DNA of 29,759 nt, from contig WELA01005344.1 in assembly GCA_009602735.1 (NCBI GenBank), forward strand, positions 97,459-127,217. Direction: 5' to 3'. Position numbers and translations under genes: made by a program. A model generated the notes under the pieces. The model saw only the letters and a program-made list of their open reading frames with translations. It was not told the origin of the DNA and did no database searches. Source of the DNA: Mesotaenium endlicherianum (lineage: Eukaryota; Streptophyta; Zygnematophyceae; Zygnematales; Mesotaeniaceae). Shown piece by piece: positions 1-8,345 of this stretch (position 1 is its first letter; the number at the start of each line of letters is the position of its first letter).

Positions 1-128
1 GAGTCATTAAACTGATATTAAATATAAAGTCCAGCAGACTGATCATTAACTAGAGTTCAGCAGGCTGAACTTATTTAAGTATATTATTTAAATGAATATT
101 ATATCAACCAATATACTGATTCATTACA
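1..128 (-). repeat. 3' LTR of the chromovirus (partial)
   Basis: This stretch matches 8050-8176 except for G/C at one site and one extra A near position 10. The boundary at 126-128 reads ACA on the plus strand, the TG start of an LTR read on the minus strand. The rest of the LTR lies left of the window. Confidence 0.93.
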
Positions 129-142
129 GTCCCTCCAACTTA
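129..142 (-). other. Polypurine tract (PPT) of the chromovirus
   Basis: Directly upstream of the 3' LTR, the minus strand reads TAAGTTGGAGGGAC. This is the expected position for the plus-strand DNA primer. The 12-mer TAAGTTGGAGGG recurs on the minus strand at 2069-2080 and 2129-2140, on the other side of the extra ORF. Confidence 0.75.
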
Positions 143-145
143 TCA

Positions 146-164
146 TGTTGTCGCCTCGACAACA
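146..164. other. Perfect hairpin next to the PPT
   Basis: TGTTGTCG, a 3-base loop CCT, then CGACAACA form an 8-bp perfect stem. It lies 4 bases upstream of the PPT on the element's own strand and downstream of the extra ORF stop. It could be a 3'-end RNA structure; no function can be assigned from sequence. Confidence 0.6.
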
Positions 165-213
165 CTCACACTAATAACAGCGTGCTGTCCCTCTCGTCGC
201 CAGCCTACTGCCC

Positions 214-1815
214 TTAGGAGGGAGATGTCCCTGAGGCCCTATACTCAGAGGAGCCAGACCTCCTCCTGTCTTGGGGTCTTCTGAAGCCTGTCAGAGAGGG
301 AGGTTCCGTGTAAGGACCCCGCGGAGAACGCAGTAACTGGGCTGTTTCCTCCTGCACAGTCTGGAGGGAGGCAGCCTTCTCCTGGGCAGCCCTCAAACTG
401 ACAGGTACGTATACCGGCATCCCAGAAGGATGTTGCATGACATGAGCCAAGGGTACATGCCCTCTCTGCGAGGGAGATGCTGGCAGGCCTCTGGCTATCT
501 CCCGAGCAGCCCTCCTGTCTGCCCTGTCTGACTGGGTCTCCTTGCCTGGAGATGGGGTCTGTCCTCTGGCAGTCCCCAGCCAAGTGATATCCTCCTCTTC
601 AGCGAGTTGCTGCATGGCCAACCCCGTCTTCTCCCTTACAGGGGATGTGGCAGGTGTCAGGATCACGGCGGGGCTAGTGTCCTCCTCCTCGCCTTCCTCC
701 TCGTCTTCCTCTGACTCCTCCTCCTCGCCGTCCCCGGGTTCCTCTGAGACTTCTGGGGTCTCTTCTGTCAGCTGCTCCAGCTCTTCCCGAGAAAAAGAAT
801 ATCCTACTGACCTTCCCCTTTTGGGTGCTGGTGGGGGCTGCTGAGTCCGGACCGCATAGAGGTCCTTTTCCCCCTGCTTACTTGCCCATTTGGCATAAGC
901 GTGCTTCCCTTTGGAGAATGACTCTCGGGCCCTGCTTCTGTCCCCCTGCATCTCTTGGCTCATGCAGTCTCTGACTCCATCCAATCTTGGGTCCCAAGCC
1001 GCAATGTGAGGGGGCAATACTATGTTCCCCTTTAGGTCTGTCAGGAAATCCTCATCCGTCGCCCTGTCATTCTGCTGGTCCCTCATGTTGATGGTCATCC
1101 ACCGCCAATCGGTGGGCTTTTGAAAGAAGGCAGGGTCTGTCCTTTTAAGAGTACAAGGGTACCAGTGCCCTGCAAAGTCCAGCTGACTGGTTTCCCTGGC
1201 AACGAACTCCCAGCTCCTCTCCACCTCGTTGTACATGGCCTTGAACCTGTTATGGGGTGTTGAGTCCTTGAAGCTGTCCGCGTCCATGGGGATCATCCTG
1301 ATGACCCTATCGGCCCCCCAGAAACCAGAAATCGAGATAGCTCCTGCTTCGTTCACCTGGGCCATTGCCTTGGCCTCTCCGATTGTATATCCTACCATCC
1401 TGGCGTAATCGTGGTAGAGGAGGAGCCCTGTGCTGACCTCTATATACTTGTCAAAGTTTTTGGATGTCTCCCCTTCCTTCTGGAGGATTTCCTTCTGCGA
1501 CTCACTGCGACTTCTCTGGGCATACTTGAAGGCCTCCTCCAGTAGATCAAAGCCCTTGCCCAGCACTGTGTAGCGGTAGCTGCTGATTCTCCTCTGTTCT
1601 TCTTCTTCAGCCTGCTGCTTCCGCTGCTCCTCAGCTTGCCTCTCCTCCTCTGCTTTCTTGGCCTCCTCTGCAGCTTTTCTGTCCATTTCTTCCTGCCATA
1701 GTCTGGCCTGTTCCTCCTCCTCCTTCTTCTTCTGTGCCTTGTTGGAGTCGTTGTGATTCCCAAGCGGTGATGGAAGATGATTCGATGTCTCCACGAAATT
1801 GCAAGTATTCTGCAT
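214..1815 (-). CDS. Extra ORF of unknown function between chromodomain and 3' LTR (533 codons)
   Basis: This long uninterrupted ORF sits where env or env-like genes lie in some LTR retrotransposons. I recognise no domain. Residues 28-77 form a highly charged Glu/Lys/Arg/Gln coiled coil. Residues about 80-320 have mixed hydrophobic and aromatic content and look globular. Residues 343-379 are strongly acidic. The remainder is Pro/Ser/Arg-rich and probably disordered. There is no signal peptide and no membrane segment, so nothing supports an envelope protein. A basic patch PKRGR (331-335) could be a nuclear signal. The real N-terminus may lie further upstream: an ATG at 1864 opens another frame starting MTQKSELKRKRR, and a +1 shift near 1740 would join it to this coil. 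It is the only coding unit of the element with no stop inside it. It may be a captured host gene fragment or an element-encoded accessory protein. Confidence 0.6.
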   Translation of the reverse strand: MQNTCNFVETSNHLPSPLGNHNDSNKAQKKKEEEEQARLWQEEMDRKAAEEAKKAEEERQAEEQRKQQAEEEEQRRISSYRYTVLGKGFDLLEEAFKYAQRSRSESQKEILQKEGETSKNFDKYIEVSTGLLLYHDYARMVGYTIGEAKAMAQVNEAGAISISGFWGADRVIRMIPMDADSFKDSTPHNRFKAMYNEVERSWEFVARETSQLDFAGHWYPCTLKRTDPAFFQKPTDWRWMTINMRDQQNDRATDEDFLTDLKGNIVLPPHIAAWDPRLDGVRDCMSQEMQGDRSRARESFSKGKHAYAKWASKQGEKDLYAVRTQQPPPAPKRGRSVGYSFSREELEQLTEETPEVSEEPGDGEEEESEEDEEEGEEEDTSPAVILTPATSPVREKTGLAMQQLAEEEDITWLGTARGQTPSPGKETQSDRADRRAAREIARGLPASPSQRGHVPLAHVMQHPSGMPVYVPVSLRAAQEKAASLQTVQEETAQLLRSPRGPYTEPPSLTGFRRPQDRRRSGSSEYRASGTSPS

Positions 1816-2189
1816 GTGCCTCTTCCGCCCTTCTCTTCCTCTTGAGTTCCGACTTTTGAGTCATCCTGCTCAATCATAAACACAATGCAATTAGTGAAGT
1901 CATGATATTTTGTCGCTACTGAGTGCCCTTGATGAAGAGGAACGCGATCGGGAGAGTTCCTCGAGTGGACAACCTGGTGTGAGTGAATATAAGGGAAAGT
2001 TTGAGTTAGAGAGCAAGTGAGTGTGAGCGTGGGTTGAGTGTGTCATATGGTGAATTGAGACTACCACTCCCTCCAACTTAAATTTAAAGGTGGGCTGCCT
2101 GTCACAACTGTCACTAACTGTCACATCCCCCTCCAACTTATATGGATACAGGACCTCTTGTCACCTTCCCACGTCTACTGAAGGAACAG
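1816..2189 (-). other. Spacer between pol and the extra ORF, with two PPT-like copies
   Basis: This stretch separates the pol frame end (stop 2190-2192) from the extra ORF. It holds TAAGTTGGAGGG on the minus strand at 2129-2140 and 2069-2080, identical to the functional PPT, and three spaced GTCAC units at about 2101-2125 on the plus strand. On the minus strand an acceptor-like GAGCAG/G lies at 1871-1865, just before the ATG at 1864. A TTATATTC stretch near 1987-1994 could be TATA-like. No complete gene is seen. Confidence 0.5.
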
Positions 2190-2763
2190 TTAGGGCGGTG
2201 CCCCAGCCGCCCGAACGTGGAACCGTTTCAACGCCCCTTTGGCATTGGTCAGCTGGTCTTTAAATTCCCAAGTGTCCCCAGAGGCATTGTAACCCTTCCA
2301 TCAGATGAGGTACTTCATGACATATTTAGACGATCGACGGACCGAGCGAGCGTCTAAAATCTCATCGACCTCATATTCCTCAGGGTCGCCGTACCGGACA
2401 GCGGGGACCGGTCCCGGTTGGACAGGTAACCACAGTGTATCACCTTTGATGTATGGTTCCAGGAAGGAGACATTAAAGACCGGGTGACCCTTGTATTCAG
2501 CTGACATGTTTAGTTTGTAAGCATTCTGACCGATACGACGTAACACCGAATATGGACCGACCCAGACAGGGCCAAGCTTTTTCTTGACCACACCAGGGAG
2601 GTACAGGTGCTGAGAATGCAGTTTGACTAAATCGCCCTTAGAAAATGTCAGCTCCCGACGGTGTTGATTAGCGTATTTTTGTTGGTTTTCTTGGGCTTTG
2701 TGCAAGTTTTGGTGGACTTCTGACAAGGTGTCAGCAAACCGGGTTGTCAATCCCTTCCGGGTC
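2190..2763 (-). pseudogene. pol: pol 3' part: integrase C-terminus and chromodomain, interrupted
   Basis: This segment is in a different frame from the integrase core, so at least one base has been gained or lost near 2740-2760, beside a short T run. It encodes an integrase C-terminal region with a GPY/F-type motif (GPYSV) and then a chromodomain. The chromodomain begins near EVDEILDAR, is cut by TGA at 2301-2303, and continues in the same frame with WKGYN and TWE before a stop at 2190-2192. WKGY and WE are core chromodomain features that bind methylated histone tails and guide chromovirus integration. The TGA could come from CGA by CpG decay; this is inference. Confidence 0.85.
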
Positions 2764-3003
2764 AGTTAAAGACTCCCCCAGTACATCTAAAGGAGACTTA
2801 GGGGCTCTACCCAGGCTGAGTTCAAAAGGAGTCTTGCCCGTTGACGCGTGCACCGCACTGTTGACCGCAAACTGAATTTGAGGCAACAAGTCATCCCAAT
2901 TATCTTGTTTTTGGTTAATATATGCTCTCAGCACCTCCTGCAGAACTCGGTTAGTTCTTTCAGTCTGCCCATCAGTCTGAGGGTGGTTTGCTGTGCTGAG
3001 CAG
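2731..3003 (-). pseudogene. pol: pol middle part: end of the integrase catalytic core after an internal TAG
   Basis: This continues the pol frame directly after the TAG at 3004-3006. It contains the conserved HPQTDGQTERTNR block of Ty3 integrases, whose Glu completes the D,D35E catalytic triad. Further on are QIQFAVNSA and TPFELSLGR, also typical of Ty3 integrases. The frame closes with TGA at 2731-2733 because of a frameshift. The catalytic Glu is thus cut off from the two Asp residues on the other side of the TAG, so an active integrase would need readthrough or supply in trans. Confidence 0.88.
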
Positions 3004-6000
3004 CTATTTGACTCCCATTAACCCCATTAAAGCTCTCCAGGACTTAGAGGTGAATTTTGAGTCTCTGTCTGAGATGATATTAGAAGGGAGCCCATGTTGG
3101 CATACTACATGGTTGTAAAACTGTCTCGCTGTTTTGAGTGCAGTTACTTTGACAGTTGTGGGGATGAAAATGACCATTATTGTCAATTTATCCACGACTA
3201 CCAATATCGAATCATGCCCGTTAGCAGTTCGTGGCAGTGTGACCACCCAGTCCATGGATATAGTTTCCCAGCGTCCAGCTGGGATGGGCAGTGGTTGCAA
3301 GAGACCTCCGGGTGGTGTGTGCCGAGACTTATTTCTCTGACACTGGTCACAGGACTTGACATATTTCAAGACCTCCCGGGGTAACCCCTCCCAATGATAA
3401 TGTTTTGCCAGTTTGCCAACAGTTTTGGCCTGCCCCAAATGTCCACCCAGGAGACTGTCATGAGCTTGACTCAGTAAGAGAGACCTTATTTCCAAATTAT
3501 TAGGAATGACCAGCTTCAGCCTGCCTGAAGTGGTTTCAGTCACCCAGACCCCTCCCTTGAGCTTATACCCGAGTGCAGTAGCACGACACACACCAGTAGT
3601 GGGGCTGGGCTCAAATGTTGGGTCAGAAAGGTAGGCTTTCCTAAGTTGTTCAAGGAAGGACTTTTTCACCTTTAGTGAAGTGAGTGCACACAGGACTTTA
3701 TCTACAGCATGCTGACTAAAGTTCCTTTCTTGCAAGTCAGGTCTTCTAGAGAGTGCATCAGCAGGATTCAACTTCCCTGGTTTGTAGTCGATCTGGACTT
3801 GGAACTGCTCCAGCATCTGGCTCCAGCGGTTCTCCCTCCTCGACAGCTTGGACTTCTTCTGAAAGTGGGTCAGAGCTAGATGATCTGTAATCACCTTAAA
3901 AGCTTTACCATGTAAGTATGCTCTCCACTGTTTGAGTACATGAATGATAGCTAGCAGCTCTTTATCATGCACTGAGTAATTAATCTCCGCTGGATTAAAT
4001 TTCATAGACTCATACAACACAGGATGCCACTCCTGCCGTACCTTACCATCCTTTGTGGTTTTGTCAGCAGGCTGCAACAAAATAGCACCCATGGCAAAAT
4101 CAGAGGCATCAGTAACCACCTGCACCGGTTTGCTGGGGTCATACACGGCTAGCACTGGGGCAGAACAAAGGGCATCTTTAAGGGTCTGGAAGGCAGCCTG
4201 CTGCTCTTCCCCCCACACGTACCCTATGTCTTTCTTAGTAAGGTCAGTCAGTTTACTGGCCTTCGTGGAATAATTCTCAATAAATCTCCTATAGTAGTTA
4301 GCTAACCCGAGGAAGGATCTAACTTCAGAGACAGACTGTGGTACTGGCCAGTCCCGTATGGTCTGGATTTTCTTAGGATCCACACTGATGCCCTCTTTAC
4401 TGACAACGTGGCCTAAGAATTCAATTCTTACCTTAAAGAAATCACACTTGCTCATTTTAGCATATAAGTGATTTTTACGCAGAGTGTCCAGGACTGTCTT
4501 TAAGTGTTCAGTGTGCTGAGCTTCATCTTTGGAGAAAATTAAAATATCATCCAGGAAAACTTGTACAAACTTATCCAAATAAGGTCTGAAAATGTCATTC
4601 ATAGCACCCATGAAGGTGGCAGGAGCATTAGTCAGTCCAAATGGCATCACGTTGAACTCATAGTGTCCATAACGTGTACGGAAGGCAGTCTTGTGTTCAG
4701 CCCCCTCAGCAATTCTGATTTGATGATACCCACTCTTGAGATCTATCTTACTGAACACCTTAGCACCAGACAGGGTATCAAGCAAGTCTTCGATCCTGGG
4801 TAAAGCATACTTGTTCTTTACTGTAATTCTGTTCAGGGCTCTGTAATCCACACACATCCGCATACTGCCATCCTTTTTCTTAACAAATAGGATGGGTGCG
4901 CCGTAAGGTGATTTACTGGGAGAAATATAACCATTTTCCTCAAGCTCTGCAATCTGTGTTTTCAACTCCTCGCTCTCCACATAAGACAAGCCATAAGTGC
5001 GTTGCCAAGGTGGCTGACTCCCAAGTAATAGATCAATCGTATGATATACTTCCCTCTTAGGGGGTAGTCCTGGAGGCATATTAAATACATCAGTGTACTG
5101 AGCAACAATTCTTGTAGCACTAGGGTGCTCCGGAAGGCTTACCTTTTTCTCAATCACTTCTTCAGGTTGAGGAGGTACCTCTCTTAGCAGCCGACAGAAC
5201 ATTCTGTCTTCCTTCTGGTTCCAGCTTTTGACGAACTCCATTCCATTCAGCAACTTGCATCCTTCTGGAAGCCTCTTCTTTTCCTTCGTTTGCCATCCAC
5301 ACAGGACAAGAGGAAGAGCACTGGTGGGTGCCAAGTCAGTCTGCCCATCACTGGCTCCTCTCACTTTAACTGTACCTCTGCTCCAACACACTTCAGCTTG
5401 ATGTCTGTTAAGCCAGGACCTGCCTAGCACGAGATCATAAAAGCCAGTGTTGAGTACCTCAAATGTAAGCGTTTCAGTTAGAACTGCAATGCCAGAACCT
5501 AACTGGACCTCAATAGGCTTGGTTATAACTCCTCCCGAGATACTTGAGGCATCTCCAAAGAATATTTCTCTATTCCCTTGGGTGACAGTAGGCAGCCTTA
5601 GCCGCTTAACTAAGTCCTTGTGGATAAAGGTATGTGACCCCCCTCCGTCAACAAATGCCCTCACCTTCCTACCTGCAATCATGCAATGCAGTAGGATAGA
5701 GGGGACTGTCTTTTCCTGACTTTCGCATTGTCCTCCTGACGTAGCGAAGAAATGTTGGACATCAGGTGGAACAAGAGCATCCAGAGTGTGCACTCTCTGG
5801 ACGTCTATATTACTGATGGTCTCCTTTATCTGTTTGTCAGGCATGCATAGTGAATCCAGTTCAGCAGGACCCATAATACCTGCTACGAGGGCAGCTAGTG
5901 ACGACTCACTATCTCTAGCATCCTCACAGTCAGTAGACTGGATTACTGACTGTTGCTGTCTTTTAAAGGCTGGTCTTTTCTCTCGACCTTGGGCAGGTGC

Positions 6001-6051
6001 GTGACTGGACACTGCTCTCTGTAGTGGCCTTTCTGCTGACAATGGTAGCAA
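3004..6051 (-). CDS. pol: pol main part: protease, reverse transcriptase, RNase H, integrase N-terminus and core
   Basis: The frame is open from about 6078 (after a TAA) and overlaps the end of gag in the -1 frame; the listed start is nominal, since a -1 ribosomal shift at 5961-5967 is the likely entry. Numbered from 6051, an aspartic protease lies at about 119-220 with [10 protein letters not shown], where the usual Ser/Thr after the catalytic Asp135 is Gly. RT at about 350-560 has [10 protein letters not shown] (Asp437), [13 protein letters not shown] and FLDD (Asp501, Asp502). RNase H at about 640-770 has TDAS (Asp648), DKELLA (Glu698) and TDH (Asp723). The integrase zinc region has H864, H871, C901 and C904, and the core has Asp934 and Asp995. 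The frame ends at a TAG inside the core. Confidence 0.93.
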   Translation of the reverse strand: MLPLSAERPLQRAVSSHAPAQGREKRPAFKRQQQSVIQSTDCEDARDSESSLAALVAGIMGPAELDSLCMPDKQIKETISNIDVQRVHTLDALVPPDVQHFFATSGGQCESQEKTVPSILLHCMIAGRKVRAFVDGGGSHTFIHKDLVKRLRLPTVTQGNREIFFGDASSISGGVITKPIEVQLGSGIAVLTETLTFEVLNTGFYDLVLGRSWLNRHQAEVCWSRGTVKVRGASDGQTDLAPTSALPLVLCGWQTKEKKRLPEGCKLLNGMEFVKSWNQKEDRMFCRLLREVPPQPEEVIEKKVSLPEHPSATRIVAQYTDVFNMPPGLPPKREVYHTIDLLLGSQPPWQRTYGLSYVESEELKTQIAELEENGYISPSKSPYGAPILFVKKKDGSMRMCVDYRALNRITVKNKYALPRIEDLLDTLSGAKVFSKIDLKSGYHQIRIAEGAEHKTAFRTRYGHYEFNVMPFGLTNAPATFMGAMNDIFRPYLDKFVQVFLDDILIFSKDEAQHTEHLKTVLDTLRKNHLYAKMSKCDFFKVRIEFLGHVVSKEGISVDPKKIQTIRDWPVPQSVSEVRSFLGLANYYRRFIENYSTKASKLTDLTKKDIGYVWGEEQQAAFQTLKDALCSAPVLAVYDPSKPVQVVTDASDFAMGAILLQPADKTTKDGKVRQEWHPVLYESMKFNPAEINYSVHDKELLAIIHVLKQWRAYLHGKAFKVITDHLALTHFQKKSKLSRRENRWSQMLEQFQVQIDYKPGKLNPADALSRRPDLQERNFSQHAVDKVLCALTSLKVKKSFLEQLRKAYLSDPTFEPSPTTGVCRATALGYKLKGGVWVTETTSGRLKLVIPNNLEIRSLLLSQAHDSLLGGHLGQAKTVGKLAKHYHWEGLPREVLKYVKSCDQCQRNKSRHTPPGGLLQPLPIPAGRWETISMDWVVTLPRTANGHDSILVVVDKLTIMVIFIPTTVKVTALKTARQFYNHVVCQHGLPSNIISDRDSKFTSKSWRALMGLMGVK

Positions 6052-6137
6052 GTGGATTTTGCTGAGGCTGGTCTCGGCTTAGTCCTACCACCACCCCTTC
6101 CATAGCCACCTCGAGAGGAACCGCCTCTACCTCTAGA
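5943..6137 (-). CDS. gag: gag 3' part: nucleocapsid zinc knuckle, downstream of an in-frame TAG
   Basis: The gag frame continues past the TAG at 6138-6140 without further stops to TAA at 5943-5945. It encodes an Arg/Gly-rich stretch and one CCHC knuckle, [14 protein letters not shown] (C-X2-C-X4-H-X4-C), the RNA-binding nucleocapsid motif. The knuckle being in frame beyond the stop means gag originally ran through it, or that the stop is read through. The bases after the TAG (TCT) are not a classic readthrough context, so a nonsense mutation is more likely. Confidence 0.85.
   Translation of the reverse strand, partial: SRGRGGSSRGGYGRGGGRTKPRPASAKSTCYHCQQKGHYREQCPVTHLPKVERKDQPLKDSNSQ
5961..5967 (-). 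promoter_or_regulatory. Candidate -1 ribosomal frameshift site between gag and pol
   Basis: On the minus strand the heptamer TTTAAAA lies in the gag frame as T TTA AAA, the classic X XXY YYZ slippery form. It lies 15 bases upstream of the gag-frame TAA (5943-5945), inside the gag/pol overlap (about 5943-6078). A -1 slip enters exactly the pol frame. Confidence 0.7.
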
Positions 6138-7421
6138 CTACATAGCATTGTACACGTACTCATATTCATCACCCTGATTATCCTCAGCCTGGTCTCCTTC
6201 AATTGCATTGTAGGTACTGTGGGGCTTCTTGACAATCTTAGACACCAAAGCGTTACTCTGGCGCTTGTGATTGAACTGCTGCTGATCCCAGGCGTCAGCA
6301 TCCTGGATCAAGTCAGCCAATTTCTCATACTTTTTCTCGGCAAAATGACCAGAGACCTCGGATTTCAAGCCATACCTGAAGTATGCTATCCTACACCGTT
6401 CTGGCAAGTCTGGCTGCTTCATCATGTTCTCGTGGAACTTTTGAGCAAACTCAGCAACTGAAGTGGTCTGCTTCAGTGTCAGAAAGATCATCGCATAGAT
6501 AGCTTTCTCCTGCTGGTTGATGACATCAAACTTCTCATGCAACTTCTCGACAAACTCTACCCACGTAGGGTCACCGAGTTGCCGAGCCTTACGCTCTCCC
6601 TTCCAGTAAAGCCACCAGTCTGCGGCACTGCCTTTCAGTAGCGCACCGGTGTGCCTGACCTTCTCGTAATCTTGCAGTTCTGGGTAGTTCTCCAGCCACT
6701 GCTCAACATCCGCGAGAAACTTGATCAGGTAATATTTTCTGTTTCCCTCAGGATCATAGTCCTGGGGAGGTTTCGGCTTGGGCTTACTAGGCCCTCGGCC
6801 ACCACCACTAGTGGTGTGAGACCCCAGTTGGTCTCTGTCCCGCAGTAGGGACATTATGATTCTTTTGTCCTCCTGCTGGGACTGATACATGGTCGCCATT
6901 TGCGACTGCATTTGAACGAACAATGCTCCCAAGTCTACACTCTGGGGTGGTAGATTAGCAAATGCAGCAGCAGCATTGGCATCTACTCGCTGAGTAGTGT
7001 CCTCAACAATCCCTCTCGCTCCTGCAGCAGCAATTCCTGCCGCATTCAGCCGGTCACGTATTTGACCTAGGGGTACATTGAGTTGCACAGCAGGAGGCGG
7101 GTTCAGAACATTGGCGCTTGATGCCATAAGTTCTTCAACAGTGCGCTCGTCAGCTGGCTGTCCTTCCCTCCTCTCTGTATCTTCAGCAGCCCTTGCTACT
7201 TGTTCAGCTTCTAATCTGGCTCTCTCCTCCTCAGCTTGCTGTGCTGCGACTGCGGCAATAGCAGCTGCCTTATCTGCAGCCTCCCTAGCTGCAATATCTG
7301 CTACTGCTTCAGAATAGGTACGGTTTCCCGCTACATGGCTTTCCGCCTGGTTTTTGACATTCTCGTTATCCTGGTTCTCCATGTCCCGGGAGTTGCTAGT
7401 TTGAGACCTTGTCCTTACCAT
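6138..7421 (-). CDS. gag: gag: capsid part of the chromovirus structural protein
   Basis: The ATG is at 7421-7419, about 20 bases after the PBS, so the leader is very short. The N-terminal 130 residues are Ala/Glu-rich with a likely coiled coil. Residues about 220-390 match the Ty3 Retrotrans_gag capsid domain, with hallmarks such as LLKGSAADWWLYWKG, TWVEFVEKLHEKFD, SVAEFAQKFHE and a YFRYGLK-type segment. The protein would package element RNA into virus-like particles. The frame is stopped by TAG at 6138-6140, 28 codons before the zinc knuckle. The donor-like string GTAAGG directly follows the ATG. Confidence 0.92.
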   Translation of the reverse strand: MVRTRSQTSNSRDMENQDNENVKNQAESHVAGNRTYSEAVADIAAREAADKAAAIAAVAAQQAEEERARLEAEQVARAAEDTERREGQPADERTVEELMASSANVLNPPPAVQLNVPLGQIRDRLNAAGIAAAGARGIVEDTTQRVDANAAAAFANLPPQSVDLGALFVQMQSQMATMYQSQQEDKRIIMSLLRDRDQLGSHTTSGGGRGPSKPKPKPPQDYDPEGNRKYYLIKFLADVEQWLENYPELQDYEKVRHTGALLKGSAADWWLYWKGERKARQLGDPTWVEFVEKLHEKFDVINQQEKAIYAMIFLTLKQTTSVAEFAQKFHENMMKQPDLPERCRIAYFRYGLKSEVSGHFAEKKYEKLADLIQDADAWDQQQFNHKRQSNALVSKIVKKPHSTYNAIEGDQAEDNQGDEYEYVYNAM

Positions 7422-7441
7422 ACAAAGAAGACTGTGATAAC

Positions 7442-7454
7442 TGCTCCGATACCA
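7442..7454 (-). other. Primer-binding site, initiator Met tRNA type
   Basis: One base after the 5' LTR, the minus strand reads TGGTATCGGAGCA. It resembles the common plant iMet primer site TGGTATCAGAGC, with G instead of A at position 8. The same 13 bases occur at 21972-21984 in an unrelated copia element. Confidence 0.85.
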
Positions 7455-7455
7455 C

Positions 7456-8176
7456 TGAAATGAATCGACTTACCAAATAGGCGATTAACAATTAATAAAG
7501 ATCTTTATATCAGCAAGTAATCTTTATGGTATTTTCCGTTAACTGGTTTAACGGCAAAGGACAACACACTAGCAGTGAATAATACTCGTCAGTAAAATGA
7601 GAGTAAATTTGCATCAATAACGCAAATCAGTAAACTCATACATAAGCAAGGTTAGAAGACAGTGCGTATCAATGGCTTCTCGCCTTGGATTCAGATCTCT
7701 CTCAGTAAGCTGTACAAGAGAGTTGGCCTCGTTTCCGAATGCCGAACTCGAGAGTAATGCCTAGCATATGTACATGGAATGAGTTTACTGTTCAACGGTC
7801 AGTGCGATGGCACCGCCTACCCGGGAGTTAACCACGTTGGTAGGACCTCGGTTAACCAAATCCACCGCCATCTCCCATCATCCCGAATCGCCATCCATCA
7901 TAGGGATATCATCTGGCCACTCAAACTAGCATACCACACTTAGATGCATATCGAGGCAGTTCGCTGCTACCGAGTACGGAAGTCAGCTGGCTGTCAAAGA
8001 ATGTGTCAGCAAGCTGACTTAAGGTGACCTCAGCCTGCTACTTCCGGCCGAGTCATTAACTGATATTAAATATAAAGTCCAGCAGACTGATCATTAACTA
8101 GAGTTCAGCAGGCTGAACTTATTTAACTATATTATTTAAATGAATATTATATCAACCAATATACTGATTCATTACA
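7456..8176 (-). repeat. 5' LTR of the chromovirus (721 bp)
   Basis: On the minus strand it starts TGTAATGAATC and ends TTTCA, followed by the PBS. It matches 1-128 and, in inverted orientation, the full solo LTR at 20099-20820. Palindromes inside include AGTTCAGC/GCTGAACT near 8102-8120 and GTCAGC AA GCTGAC at 8005-8018. Confidence 0.95.
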
Positions 8177-8345
8177 TGATCCCACAAGACTTGGAAATTC
8201 AACCTGATGCGGTCCTCAATTGGAAAGGGCTCGCTTTCAGATCCCTCGCTGTCAATCCCAAAGCTTTTACGGCCCGTTTTCCCAGGATGACTGGTCGTCC
8301 GCCTGTATCCAACAGAATGTTGGGGAAGGCTAGTTATTGAACTTT
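8177..8345 (-). pseudogene. Protease relic of an older LTR element, split by the chromovirus insertion
   Basis: On the minus strand a reading frame encodes ILLDTGGRPVILGKRAVKAL, a retroviral-type aspartic protease start with the Asp-Thr-Gly triad, followed by a Leu-rich segment. It then meets a stop and breaks off exactly at the chromovirus LTR edge (8176/8177). The rest of this older element's pol is expected left of the window. Confidence 0.7.

Larger units (their letters stand above)
1..8176 (-). mobile_element. Ty3 LTR retrotransposon, chromovirus clade, with an extra 3' ORF; 3' LTR cut by the window edge
   Basis: Read on the minus strand the order is LTR (8176-7456), PBS (7454-7442), gag, protease, reverse transcriptase, RNase H, integrase, chromodomain, an additional ORF, polypurine tract, and the start of the 3' LTR (128-1). 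The domain order RT-RH-IN and the C-terminal chromodomain identify a Ty3 chromovirus. The 128 bases of 3' LTR differ from the matching part of the 5' LTR by one base change and one 1-base indel, which suggests a fairly recent insertion. Coding lesions are visible: TAG at 6138-6140 (gag), TAG at 3004-3006 (integrase), a 1-base frameshift near 2740-2760, and TGA at 2301-2303 (chromodomain). This copy is therefore probably not autonomous. The right-hand target site begins TGATC at 8177; its left partner lies outside the window. Confidence 0.95.

Noticed and set aside
245-583. Overlapping minus-strand frame inside the extra ORF
   Set aside because: Wholly inside the longer frame and without recognisable protein character.
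542-844. Open frame on the plus strand over the extra chromovirus ORF (Ser-rich)
   Set aside because: It is a shadow of the acidic GAG/GAA repeat region on the other strand, read as TCC/TCT; low complexity, no independent support.
214-1815. Envelope gene call for the extra ORF
   Set aside because: No signal peptide, no transmembrane segment, no cleavage site or cysteine pattern; only the position resembles env.
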